Assembly: GCA_902616615.1 (NCBI GenBank)
Contig: CACMTN010000003.1
Coordinates: 53,708-117,707 of the forward strand
Reading direction: 5' to 3'
Source of the DNA: an uncultured SAR116 cluster alpha proteobacterium
GTDB taxonomy: Bacteria > Pseudomonadota > Alphaproteobacteria > Puniceispirillales > Marisalimonadaceae
DNA length: 64,000 nucleotides
The first letter of the stretch is position 1. Every line of letters starts with the position of its first letter. The notes under the pieces were generated by a model. That model was not told the DNA's origin and ran no database searches. It saw only the letters and a program-made list of their open reading frames with translations. Position numbers and translations under genes: made by a program. Of this stretch, positions 10,081 to 19,581 are shown one piece after another.

Positions 10081-11004
10081 TTAGTTATTATTTAAGGATT
10101 TTTGCAGATTTAAGATGTTTTTTATATGTAAGTTAGCTTCTTCAATTTGAAATTGATCAAAGTCTTTAATAGGTTCTCTACAATAATTTGTGTTAAAAAT
10201 TCCTTCATTTACACGCAACATTTTTGAAAATTTGATAGATATATCTATATGCTGATGTGTAAAAGATAAAATTGGTAAAATTTGAGAAAATAATCTTCTC
10301 GAATCCTCTTTTTTATTTTCTAAATATAAATCATAGATTTTGTTATAGATTAGCTCCATAGTTGAAGGAATAAGAGCATGCACCCCTCTATTTAAGGCTT
10401 CGATCATCCCCATAATTGCCCATCCACCGCTCAGATGTAATCGGTGATTAGTTATATCTAAAACTCTTGTATATTTTGGACCTGAATTAAGGACCTCAAT
10501 TTTCAAACTTTTAAATTTATCAACTTTTTTATGTAATAAAATTATATCTTCATCACTCATTCCATAATCAGTCCATGATAAATCTTGTATCATAAGATTG
10601 TCAGGACCAACTTGAGCAATTTCATTAAAACATTGTGCCAATTCGCTGCCAAAAATATTTTCAGGCGCTTGACATAATATCCAATCAGCACCCAATTCCT
10701 TTGCATTTTTTGACAAAGAAATTCTTTCCATCTGATTTTTAGCAGTGCAACTTACAATGATTGGAATTCTATTTTTATTGTAAGTTACACACTCATTCAA
10801 TAAAATATTTTTTTCATCAAAACTGAGACTTGAATTCTCCCCAGCGACTGCACCAACAAGCATACCAGCACATCCAGTTGCAATAGTATGGTCAATTAAT
10901 TTTCTTAAACACGGTATGTCAATTTTATTTTTTTCATTAAATGGTGTGTGCAAACTGGGTATGATACCCTGCAAATATGGAATATCTTTTGATAATTCAG
11001 CCAA
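10081..11004 (-). CDS. Dihydrodipicolinate synthase/N-acetylneuraminate lyase family protein
   Basis: GIIPSLHTPFNEKNKID...GAVAGENSSLSFDEK...IPIIVSCTA. Confidence 0.85.
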   Translation of the reverse strand: MAELSKDIPYLQGIIPSLHTPFNEKNKIDIPCLRKLIDHTIATGCAGMLVGAVAGENSSLSFDEKNILLNECVTYNKNRIPIIVSCTAKNQMERISLSKNAKELGADWILCQAPENIFGSELAQCFNEIAQVGPDNLMIQDLSWTDYGMSDEDIILLHKKVDKFKSLKIEVLNSGPKYTRVLDITNHRLHLSGGWAIMGMIEALNRGVHALIPSTMELIYNKIYDLYLENKKEDSRRLFSQILPILSFTHQHIDISIKFSKMLRVNEGIFNTNYCREPIKDFDQFQIEEANLHIKNILNLQKSLNNN

Positions 11005-11344
11005 TTAATGTACCGTTTTCAAGTTTGACATCAGGACTTAATAAATGAACATCATTACCAGAGATTGCACCAAGTACAAGAACTTCAGAGGTAAAACCTG
11101 CAATTTTTTTTGAAGGTAAGTTGCAGACCGCTACCACCTGTCTATCAATTAATTCTTCTAACGAATAATTAGTAATTTGAGCCGATGTTTGTTTTATACC
11201 AATAGCTTTACCAAAATCAATTTTTAAAATATATGCTGGTTTTATTGCTTTTGTGTTGTTTGAGGCATCTAAAATAGTTCCTAAAACAATACTCAATTTC
11301 GTAAAATCATCTATAGAAATTTGTTCTTTATTTAATAAGTCCAT
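10997..11344 (-). CDS. csaA: CsaA-like tRNA-binding domain protein
   Basis: IDDFTKLSIVLGTILDA...AYILKIDFGKAIGIKQTSAQIT...QVVAVCNLPSKKIAGFTSEVLVLG. Confidence 0.88.
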   Translation of the reverse strand: MDLLNKEQISIDDFTKLSIVLGTILDASNNTKAIKPAYILKIDFGKAIGIKQTSAQITNYSLEELIDRQVVAVCNLPSKKIAGFTSEVLVLGAISGNDVHLLSPDVKLENGTLIG

Positions 11345-11697
11345 TATTTTAACTTTTTGTTTAACTCAACTAAGTTATTCAATTTAGACATATTTTGTAC
11401 CATTTGAGATTTTAATATTCCACCCGAGTCTATAATAATATTTCTATAACAAACATCGCCATCTATTATCCCTGTTGCTTTTAAATGTAAAGTTTCGGTT
11501 TCAATATCAGCATTAATTACACCCTCAACAAAAATTTTTTCAGCAGATACTGCTCCATTAAATACACCAGTTTTTTTTATAAATAAGTTTTTTACGAATA
11601 AAGTTCCGTCAAATCTACCCAAAAGCTCAATATCTTCTGATCCAGAATAAGATCCTTTAAATGACGAGTTTTTTGATATTTTAATTAATTTATTCAA
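11344..11697 (-). CDS. Bactofilin (polymer-forming cytoskeletal protein)
   Basis: Beta-helix pattern ELLGRFDGTLFVKNLFIKKTGVFNGAVSAEKIFVEGVINADIETETLHLKATGIIDGDVCYRNIIIDSGG. Confidence 0.85.
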   Translation of the reverse strand: MNKLIKISKNSSFKGSYSGSEDIELLGRFDGTLFVKNLFIKKTGVFNGAVSAEKIFVEGVINADIETETLHLKATGIIDGDVCYRNIIIDSGGILKSQMVQNMSKLNNLVELNKKLK

Positions 11698-11761
11698 TCT
11701 AATTTTCCAATTAACTGATTTTGGAGATAATTTTGAAATAAATCAATAGAAATTGATTTTT

Positions 11762-12133
11762 CTATTCATTGTTTCCAATACATTTTAAAATTATATTTTT
11801 AGTAAAAATTTCATTATAGTTATTATTAATTGATCTTAAATTAGCATTGAATGCTAATGATTTGTCTTTAATTATAAACACATAATTTAATATTGGATTT
11901 TCATTAGTTGATATCTCGCTGATGGCCATTAAAGCTATTTTTGAATTCTCTACAATTTTATATTCTACTGGCTCGCCCTTTTGATCTTCGTATTTTACTG
12001 ATTCACCTTTTACAGTCATTTTAGACAAATGGCCATGTTTTTTGTCTATGCATGAGTATTCAAGAGCATGACTTATAGATGAGAAATATAGTAAAAAAAG
12101 TATAGAATAAAAAAATTTCATCAAACTTTCCAT
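11762..12133 (-). CDS. Hypothetical exported protein
   Basis: N-terminal signal-like segment; no recognised family. Confidence 0.5.
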   Translation of the reverse strand: MESLMKFFYSILFLLYFSSISHALEYSCIDKKHGHLSKMTVKGESVKYEDQKGEPVEYKIVENSKIALMAISEISTNENPILNYVFIIKDKSLAFNANLRSINNNYNEIFTKNIILKCIGNNE

Positions 12134-12220
12134 ATTGAAACTAAATTAGTACAAAATATTTAAAATTGTAGAAAAAAATCTTATAATATTTTTAAATAAA
12201 CTTACGAAAAAATAAAAAAA

Positions 12221-12358
12221 ATGAATAGTAAAAATTTATCATTATTTATCTTTTGGGGTATAGCTTTTATTGTAATTACCTGGTTGCTGCCTTTTTTAGC
12301 AAGAGATACTCAAATTTTTAATAGCCTTTTGTCATATTGTATATCAATTATAAAATGA
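12221..12358 (+). CDS. Small single-TM protein (45 aa) upstream of the SCO gene
   Basis: Own translation: MNSKNLSLFIFWGIAFIVITWLLPFLARDTQIFNSLLSYCISIIK*; below ORF-track cutoff. Confidence 0.4.
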   Translation: MNSKNLSLFIFWGIAFIVITWLLPFLARDTQIFNSLLSYCISIIK

Positions 12359-12413
12359 CAAACTTTTAAAAAAATGTATTAAAGTGTGACCTAAAATTAC
12401 AAACTGATTTATA

Positions 12414-13022
12414 ATGGATTTTGCAAGAAAAAAATTAATCTTACTTTCATCAATAATAATTTCTTTCATTATTATTTTGATTTTAACTTTTCTTTTTGCA
12501 GAATATCTATCACGCAAACATGCTCCACAAAAAATATCAGAGATAATCGATAAAGTTCATTTAATTGATCATCATGGAAAACCTTTTAAGAAAAGCGCTC
12601 TAAAAAATAAACCCTCATTGTTATTTTTTGGGTTCACAAATTGTCCAGAAATTTGCCCTACGACACTAGCTGATTTATCAGAAATTATTAGCGAAGTAAC
12701 ATTAAGCGATGATGAAATAAATATAATTTTTGTTACCTTAGACCCCAAAAGAGATAATAAACAACATCTCAAAGATTATATCCAATATTTTGATGGAAAT
12801 ATTATTGGTGTAACAGGCGATAAAATTGAGATTAAAAAATTTGCAGAAAATTGGGGAGTTTTTTATGAAACTGTCAAAACTTCAAATAATAATTATACCT
12901 TAAACCATACTGCAACTGTATTCATGATTGATGAATTAGGAAATTTTAGAGGAACAATATCCTGGGGTGAAAATGAAACTTCTATAATTCAAAAAATTAA
13001 TAAGTTAAGAAAACTTAATTAA
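12414..13022 (+). CDS. SCO1/SenC family copper chaperone/thioredoxin-fold protein
   Basis: FFGFTNCPEICPTTL (CxxxC), VTLDPKRD, LNHTATVFMID. Confidence 0.92.
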   Translation: MDFARKKLILLSSIIISFIIILILTFLFAEYLSRKHAPQKISEIIDKVHLIDHHGKPFKKSALKNKPSLLFFGFTNCPEICPTTLADLSEIISEVTLSDDEINIIFVTLDPKRDNKQHLKDYIQYFDGNIIGVTGDKIEIKKFAENWGVFYETVKTSNNNYTLNHTATVFMIDELGNFRGTISWGENETSIIQKINKLRKLN

Positions 13023-13794
13023 CAATATATCCTAAACTAATTAGTTTATTCTTCACTCTATCTGATGATAAAAATTTTAAAAATAATCTGGCCTTTGATT
13101 TTTTCTTTCCATTTTTTAGTAAAATAGCGTCTTGTTTTATAGGAGTATATAAATTCTGAGGAATATCCCAAACTTTACCTTTTTTATTTTTAATAATAAA
13201 ATCAGATTTGGCTATAAAACCTATATCTAAATTCCCATAATAATTCATTAGAAAAACTTGATTAACATTTTTACTTAAAACAAGTTTTTTTTCTAATACA
13301 TTAAAAATTTTGAGAGATTTTAATACTTCCTTAGCGGCCATGCCATAGGGTACATATTTTGGATTTCCTAAACCAATATATTTAATTTTTTGCGATAAAA
13401 TTATATTTGGAAATGTAAAATCAAAGAGGTCCTTATTTGCGCTAAACAAGAGTAATTTTCCAATTGCGTAAGTAAATCTTGTTCCTTTAATTCCTTTGGA
13501 AGTATTCTCAAGTTTTTTTGGAAGTTCTTGATCAGCTGATAGAAAAATATCTAAAGGAGCCCCATTTATGATCTGAGCGTATAAACTTCCACTAGAACCA
13601 CTTGAAAGAAAAACCTTACTATTATTTTTATTTTCAAAGGTTTTTTTTATAAAATTAATAGGTATTAAAAAGTTTGAAGCAACACCTACATGGATTTCTG
13701 TTGCAATCAGATTTTTATAAGGAAAAATCACCAAAAAAATCGAAATATATAATACAGTTATAAGTATTTTTATTTTTTTAATTAAGAAACACAT
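13015..13794 (-). CDS. modA: Molybdate ABC transporter substrate-binding protein (orphan)
   Basis: VGVASNFLIPINFIKKTFE...SSGSSGSLYAQIINGAPLDIFLSADQE. Confidence 0.88.
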   Translation of the reverse strand: MCFLIKKIKILITVLYISIFLVIFPYKNLIATEIHVGVASNFLIPINFIKKTFENKNNSKVFLSSGSSGSLYAQIINGAPLDIFLSADQELPKKLENTSKGIKGTRFTYAIGKLLLFSANKDLFDFTFPNIILSQKIKYIGLGNPKYVPYGMAAKEVLKSLKIFNVLEKKLVLSKNVNQVFLMNYYGNLDIGFIAKSDFIIKNKKGKVWDIPQNLYTPIKQDAILLKNGKKKSKARLFLKFLSSDRVKNKLISLGYIVN

Positions 13795-13798
13795 TAAG

Positions 13799-14014
13799 TT
13801 AATTAAATAGTGAGGTTACATAATAAATCAAAAATATAAATATTGATAATGACAAAATAAAAATTACTAAAATTGTTTGTACATAATCTTTAATTAATAC
13901 TGTAATTAATTGTTTTGTTTCTTTGAATCCATAGAAAAGCAAACAAAACACAAGCGAAAAAGGAAAGGTTAAAAAAAATACCGTAGAATAGAACCAAAAT
14001 TTAAAGAAACCCAT
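13799..14014 (-). CDS. Hypothetical small membrane protein (71 aa)
   Basis: Two predicted TM helices; adjacent to modA. Confidence 0.4.
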   Translation of the reverse strand: MGFFKFWFYSTVFFLTFPFSLVFCLLFYGFKETKQLITVLIKDYVQTILVIFILSLSIFIFLIYYVTSLFN

Positions 14015-14071
14015 TTCTTTAAATTTATTCTTCTCTTGAATGGAACTGATTGTATGCTCCTTAAAAAAAAT

Positions 14072-14851
14072 TTAATTTAAATGTAACTCATCATTAACTG
14101 AAATAGTTCCAGTTTTTTTTACCTTTGCATAAACTCCCAAATCTAAATGACCAAAATAAGAATTAATTTCATTGGGTATATTGATGTCTCTAATAGCATT
14201 TTCAGGATTTACATTTGTTGCTGCACATCTTTGAGTTCTTTTAAAAACTTCTAAAATACTTTCGCCAATTTTAATTTTCTTACCAACCCAATCAAATTCC
14301 TTCCAGGGATCAATATCATCAATCAATAAATTTGCTCTAAATCTAGATATGGCAATTTTTTTTCCTATTTTTTTTTCAAAATCAACAATTGTGTTTAGAT
14401 TAATTATAGAAATGGCCTTTTCTGGAAGATCGGAAAAGGAATGTTTAAGGTTTTTAGTGTTTTCGTTTTTTCTTCCCTTGACTAACTTTGGTTTATTATT
14501 GTCACCTAAATTTAAGAATTTTTGAAAAAAAACTTCAACCTTGTTAATGTTTGATTCATTGACAAGTATTTCGTCTAAAACTATTTTTTTATCAACTTTA
14601 ATAATTAATCTTTTTGATTTGCTAATAAACTTTGTATTTAATTTAGCTAATTTATCTTCTTTAACTAGAGCTAAAAAATTAGTTTTTCTTAAATAGACTG
14701 GATTAATTTCATCAAACGCTACATGCGATCTAGCAAATGCATACTCACGGTCTCCAGGCAAAACTTGATTTTCTTCTAATAAAATTTCGTTTAAATTTTC
14801 GCCAGAGAGACCTTTTATTGGATATCTAAAAATTTTTTTGAGTATGGACAT
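14072..14851 (-). CDS. MOSC domain-containing protein
   Basis: IFRYPIKGLSGE...DREYAFAR...SRFRANLLID...EVFKRTQRCAATNVNPE. Confidence 0.88.
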   Translation of the reverse strand: MSILKKIFRYPIKGLSGENLNEILLEENQVLPGDREYAFARSHVAFDEINPVYLRKTNFLALVKEDKLAKLNTKFISKSKRLIIKVDKKIVLDEILVNESNINKVEVFFQKFLNLGDNNKPKLVKGRKNENTKNLKHSFSDLPEKAISIINLNTIVDFEKKIGKKIAISRFRANLLIDDIDPWKEFDWVGKKIKIGESILEVFKRTQRCAATNVNPENAIRDINIPNEINSYFGHLDLGVYAKVKKTGTISVNDELHLN

Positions 14852-14954
14852 ATAAAAGTTTTTAAAATTAATCTAAACAAATTACCAAATTATAATTGTG
14901 TTTAATGGTTCATCAAATCCAGATTTTAATTCACAATTCAACATTTTCATATAA

Positions 14955-15377
14955 CTATGATGCTGTTTCAAATAAAACCTCAGGGTTAGACATTGTTTTA
15001 ATTTCAAGAACATTTCCATTTGGATCTTCTAAAAAAAAAGTTTCTTGTTCAAACTTAGAACCTATAAACCTTCTATAAGGTTTATCAAAATAATCCATAT
15101 CACTTGCTTCTATTCTTTTTTTTACCTCTTCAAAATCATTTTCTTCAAGATGCACTCCAAAATGAGGTACACAAACGTCACCCATATCAACATCGTGTCT
15201 TTCTCTAAATTGTTTTGACTTTGTTTCGTGTAATGTTAATTCATTTCCCCAAAAATTAATATCAATCCAACGACCCTCTTCCTGATTTCCAGTTTGACAA
15301 CCTAATATATCACAATAAAATTTTAATGCAGTTTTAATATTTCCAGCAGGTATTGCTAGATGAAAACAGTTAGTCAT
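14955..15377 (-). CDS. VOC (glyoxalase/dioxygenase) family protein
   Basis: CFHLAIPAGNIKTALKFYCDILGCQ...PHFGVHL...FFLEDPNGNVLEIK. Confidence 0.88.
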   Translation of the reverse strand: MTNCFHLAIPAGNIKTALKFYCDILGCQTGNQEEGRWIDINFWGNELTLHETKSKQFRERHDVDMGDVCVPHFGVHLEENDFEEVKKRIEASDMDYFDKPYRRFIGSKFEQETFFLEDPNGNVLEIKTMSNPEVLFETAS

Positions 15378-15486
15378 TATTTATCTCCTAATATAAATCT
15401 AGTTAACCAAGTTCAAACATCGCAATTACGTAAGCGATTTTTTTAGTAGATATTTATAATATTTTATAAGTATGAATAAGTCAAAA

Positions 15487-15921
15487 TTAGCTTATGGACT
15501 TCAAAAGTGTTTTTAATAATTTTTTTGATTTACCATAAACTTTTACTTTTTTAATTTTATCTAAGTTACTTTTATCATCTCCGACAATAACTATACCTAT
15601 CATTCCCATAGCTTTATGTGGAGTGCATTGATATAAATATACACCAGGTTTAGTGAATTTATAATTGGCATCTTTACTTATTTTTGATTTGAATTTAGAC
15701 ACTCCTTTTGGCATGCCAATAAATTCTACATTATGACCTTTATCTACTGACTTCCAAGTTACTTCATCATTAACTTTAATAGAAACAACTTTTTTAGCGT
15801 AAACCATTTTTTCTTTTCCAAGCTTATTTAACATATCAATGGTATGGTTTTCTGCATAAGCAAAATTTGAAACTAATAAACACATGAACACTGTTAAAAC
15901 AGAGAATTTTGGTATAAGCAT
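15487..15921 (-). CDS. Pseudoazurin-like blue copper protein
   Basis: Signal peptide; KGHNVEFI and YQCTPHKAMGMIGIV give the Cu ligand set His/Cys/His/Met. Confidence 0.88.
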   Translation of the reverse strand: MLIPKFSVLTVFMCLLVSNFAYAENHTIDMLNKLGKEKMVYAKKVVSIKVNDEVTWKSVDKGHNVEFIGMPKGVSKFKSKISKDANYKFTKPGVYLYQCTPHKAMGMIGIVIVGDDKSNLDKIKKVKVYGKSKKLLKTLLKSIS

Positions 15922-16181
15922 TTTTTTCCTCTTAATTATTTATATACATATAATTATTTTGATTTAAATTTCAAACCCATATTATAATAATTGAAGTAGA
16001 AAATAATAATGCATAAAATTATAATATACAATTTGTGAAAAAATATAATCAAGATTAAATTCATAAAAAATAATTCAAAAAATTGTTTGTTTCTTATTAA
16101 TTGATTTTGTAAGTGAAGTAGTTTTAATAGAAAATGCTGGTTATTGGATGACAGTCGAAAAATCTTAATACGTTAATAAAA

Positions 16182-16526
16182 TTAGAACTTCATTTCAGAG
16201 AGCAGAACTGCTAGTTGTGCACCATGCATGTCTCTATCAAAAATGTCTCCTTGTATTATTTTCCTAGGAAAAGAAAATTTAATTACATTTAAATTCTCAA
16301 TCTCAAATCTCTTCAAATCTTGTTCACTAATCATAAATAAACTTGAAATTTTTGAATTTTTTAATTTATTACAAACATCTTTATATACCTTTTTATCTCC
16401 ACAAAATACATCAATAGTAATCCAAAAAGGTCCTGCATTCTTTGATCTTATTTTTTTTACTTTTTCACCTAGAGTTGACAAATTATATCTCTGAAATTTT
16501 AATTTGAAATGCATCCATTGGGTCAT
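16182..16526 (-). CDS. DUF4387 domain protein
   Basis: IRSKNAGPFWITIDVF...LNVIKFSFPRKIIQGDIFDRDMHGAQLAVLL; overlaps the AtuA-like gene. Confidence 0.8.
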   Translation of the reverse strand: MTQWMHFKLKFQRYNLSTLGEKVKKIRSKNAGPFWITIDVFCGDKKVYKDVCNKLKNSKISSLFMISEQDLKRFEIENLNVIKFSFPRKIIQGDIFDRDMHGAQLAVLLSEMKF

Positions 16527-17838
16527 CCAATTCTAAAATATGGTTCATTGCAAATTCATAAACGCACCCCCTATCCGAATGAACTGGAGAAAATGGAAAT
16601 GCAAAAGTTGGGAGTTCTTCATAAATGGAAAGTGGAAAATGTAATAAAAATGGATTTATTAATTTTGCTAATTCGGTAGATATTTTATTTTTTGATGTGA
16701 TTAGACACAAAACACCTACTTCAACTGGGCTTCCTTGTTTTTTTTCTAGCTCTCCCAAAATTGAATTGAGGCCTATATGTCTGAATTCAAGAGAATATTC
16801 TGAAGATGCTATATCCATTCTTTTGTTAATTTCTTTTTTTAAGAATTTTGATAGCTTATTTGTCCATTTTTTTATGTTTTTTACATAATTATTATCTCTT
16901 AATAATACTAATAAAGAAGTTTGGTATCCTGAAACCCTAGCTCCTTCTAATTTAACACAGTAGTTTTTTGATGAATTCCAGGTTGCTCCCTCAACTCGGA
17001 CCTTTTTTTTATCAATATTATAATAATTTGAGTAAGTTACATCCATATACCCACCTGGTTCATGTAAAATATAAGGATCAGCATTTTCATAAAGCATATG
17101 TGCAGCAACTGTTTCAGAAGTGCAGAATGCATTTTTAGACATTGGCTCAACAGTAAATCCAGCTTTATCAAATTCTACCATGACAACTCCAGTTGTAGGG
17201 TTTGTTGAACATAGGGCGCCACACTCAGCAATTTTAGCACCATGCCAAGAAGAACCTGGATTAGCCCCTTTCATTAATGGCAAAGCAGAAATAATTGCAG
17301 TGTCAGTTGTTCTGCCTGCAAGTATGATATCAGCACCTGTATTAATGCACTCTTGTATTTGTTCAGCACCTGCAAGCGCGACTATATTTGTCATTTCGTC
17401 AATTACTGTATTATTAAGCTTAGGGGCAGGATTTAAAGAAAGAATTTTATTTAATTTATAACTTTCTTTAATATAGCTTTTTTCTTGATCGCAATATAAT
17501 TTTGCAATTTTTAAATGTTGATCTAACTCTTCAGCTAATTCTATTGTAATATTCTCCATCCAATCAACCATTCCATTAGTTCCACAAGTACCACAAGAAC
17601 CAATAACTAGTGGCACATTAGCTTTTTCTCTGGCAATCATAAGACTTTTCCATTCTGCTTTTATTGCAGAACGTGAATATTTTGATGTCCCCGAACCTAG
17701 AGAAAATGGACCACTATCTGTAGAGCCTCCATCAATACTAATAATATCGGGATTATTTTTAATGCCATGATTTAGAGCTTCTAAATCAAAACCTAAACCT
17801 AGAACTCCTGATGGTACTAAAACTTTAATAGGTATCAT
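16483..17838 (-). CDS. AtuA-like (acyclic terpene utilisation / DUF1446) protein
   Basis: SIDGGSTDSGPFSLGSG...IGSCGTCGTNGMVDWM...AECGALCSTNPTTGVVMVEFD. Confidence 0.82.
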   Translation of the reverse strand: MIPIKVLVPSGVLGLGFDLEALNHGIKNNPDIISIDGGSTDSGPFSLGSGTSKYSRSAIKAEWKSLMIAREKANVPLVIGSCGTCGTNGMVDWMENITIELAEELDQHLKIAKLYCDQEKSYIKESYKLNKILSLNPAPKLNNTVIDEMTNIVALAGAEQIQECINTGADIILAGRTTDTAIISALPLMKGANPGSSWHGAKIAECGALCSTNPTTGVVMVEFDKAGFTVEPMSKNAFCTSETVAAHMLYENADPYILHEPGGYMDVTYSNYYNIDKKKVRVEGATWNSSKNYCVKLEGARVSGYQTSLLVLLRDNNYVKNIKKWTNKLSKFLKKEINKRMDIASSEYSLEFRHIGLNSILGELEKKQGSPVEVGVLCLITSKNKISTELAKLINPFLLHFPLSIYEELPTFAFPFSPVHSDRGCVYEFAMNHILELDDPMDAFQIKISEI

Positions 17839-17902
17839 TATAAAACTATAAATATATTTTATTGATTTGGGAACTTATTTGTCTTTAATTAACATAATGA
17901 CT

Positions 17903-18838
17903 TTAATTGATGCAATACATCCAATTTTTTTCATTGATAACTTCACCTATGAATAAAAATGGCTCATTTCCAGTTTTTTTTGCATAATCTATTAAATCAG
18001 CACTTTTATCTGATTTTATAGTTAATCTATTATTTTTAAAAAATCCTTTTGTTCCAGCTAGCACTACAAATTCAGATGACAAATCTACTAAACCACTTTT
18101 TGGTTGTTTTGGAACCATTATCTTCTCGTATTTGTATCCCCATGAATTCAAGCAATTTATAGAAATATCAATATATTTGGCCTTAACTTTCATTAAGCAT
18201 TGTTGAAAAATATTTTTATTTATGCCTTCTAAACTACGAATAGGGTAATCAAAATTAATATTCCCTTTCAAGGAAAGATTTTTCCACTTATTAATCTGAT
18301 TATCTGATGGAAAAATAATAATTGTATTAAAATGTAATTTTGATTTTACTAAAATTTCTAGCTTAATTTCTGAATTAAATTTTGGATGATCTAAAACTTT
18401 AGTCTCAATATTTCGAGAATTAAGTTTTTGTTTATGTAATTTTATAATTTTATTTATATCATTTCTTTGAGATGACGCTGTTACAATTTTGTTTTTAAAA
18501 AGTTTAACAAACTTTTTACCTCCCTCTTCTTCTCCGTAGTATTTATGATACTGATTGTCTAGAACACTTAATTGATATAATGAGTCAAAAGACGGTGGAG
18601 CTAATTCTCTTATTTCCATTATATTATTGTTAGAACCAATTGAATGCCATTTTGAAAGAGTGCCTCTTGACATCCCAAGTTTTTGAGCTAACTCAACTTG
18701 ACTATTTTCTAACTGATTCAACGCATTCGTAATTGCTTCAGCCATTTCAAATATACTATTTTTGACTTTATTTTTGGCTAAATTAATTTTTATTACATGA
18801 TCATCAAGTGACATTATATTTGAAATTTGTGTGTTCAT
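17903..18838 (-). CDS. HTH-domain protein with MT-A70 methyltransferase-like C-terminus (apparently degenerate)
   Basis: QVELAQKLGMSRGTLSKWHSI (HTH); C-terminal FDYPIRSLEGI...LNSWGYKYEKIMVPKQPKSGLVDLSSEFVVLAGTKGFF resembles the MT-A70 distal half; no DPPW motif visible. Confidence 0.55.
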   Translation of the reverse strand: MNTQISNIMSLDDHVIKINLAKNKVKNSIFEMAEAITNALNQLENSQVELAQKLGMSRGTLSKWHSIGSNNNIMEIRELAPPSFDSLYQLSVLDNQYHKYYGEEEGGKKFVKLFKNKIVTASSQRNDINKIIKLHKQKLNSRNIETKVLDHPKFNSEIKLEILVKSKLHFNTIIIFPSDNQINKWKNLSLKGNINFDYPIRSLEGINKNIFQQCLMKVKAKYIDISINCLNSWGYKYEKIMVPKQPKSGLVDLSSEFVVLAGTKGFFKNNRLTIKSDKSADLIDYAKKTGNEPFLFIGEVINEKNWMYCIN

Positions 18839-18877
18839 TTTTAAATTTATATTATTTTACAGTTAAATGAATTTTTA

Positions 18878-19246
18878 CTAAAATTTTTTGCCACCTTTCT
18901 GAAGGCGGTTAGCAAGTTTATGATCCGCTCGTGATTTATTGTACTCTAATTTTTCGTAAATTGTTTCACCTAAATTAAAATTCCTCGATTCAGCTAGGTC
19001 AAATATTCTAATGACAGCGTCAGCAAGTTCAACCTCCATCATTGATTTGTGTTTTAAATGATTATCCATTAATCCTTTTCTTGCACCTTCCATAGCCTCG
19101 CTAATTTCTGAATGTATTAAACATAATAATTCTCCGATATTTCTATCTTTTTTTCTACCTTCAGCATCATGCCACCAACCGCCCTTAACAGCTGCTTTAT
19201 GGCAATCTTTTGCACAGCCATTTACCCCCAAGATATTTTTATTCAT
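18878..19246 (-). CDS. MazG-like NTP pyrophosphohydrolase-family protein
   Basis: ELLCLIHSEISEAMEGARKG...EVELADAVIRIFDLAE (EExxE / ExxD-like metal sites). Confidence 0.8.
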   Translation of the reverse strand: MNKNILGVNGCAKDCHKAAVKGGWWHDAEGRKKDRNIGELLCLIHSEISEAMEGARKGLMDNHLKHKSMMEVELADAVIRIFDLAESRNFNLGETIYEKLEYNKSRADHKLANRLQKGGKKF

Positions 19247-19272
19247 AAATTAATCCTTCAAGTAATTAGGTT

Positions 19273-19581
19273 TTAAAAATTAGACATTATTAAAAAACTT
19301 GCCATACCTATAGATATTGTGACAAGAACATTATTCCAAATTAATGCAACTAATATTGCTATAAAAGCAGCATATAATTTAAAATTGTCAATTAAAAATA
19401 AATTCTTATTTTCAATAATTGATAAGTCACTGACTATAATAGGAGTTAAAACGGCTAAAGGAATATATTTGAATGACTCTTTCACAAATAGCGGTAAATC
19501 ACTCGAAATTATACCTGAAAGAGGAATAAATCTTATCAAAAAAGTTATTACACCACATAAAATAATTAATAACCAAGTCAT
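19273..19581 (-). CDS. azlD: AzlD family branched-chain amino acid transport protein
   Basis: Four TM; FLIRFIPLSG...VKESFKYIPLAVLTPIIV. Confidence 0.82.
   Translation of the reverse strand: MTWLLIILCGVITFLIRFIPLSGIISSDLPLFVKESFKYIPLAVLTPIIVSDLSIIENKNLFLIDNFKLYAAFIAILVALIWNNVLVTISIGMASFLIMSNF

Noticed and set aside
17120-17461. 113-aa plus-strand ORF antisense to the AtuA-like gene
   Set aside because: Mirror of conserved codons in a well-supported gene; no independent start context.
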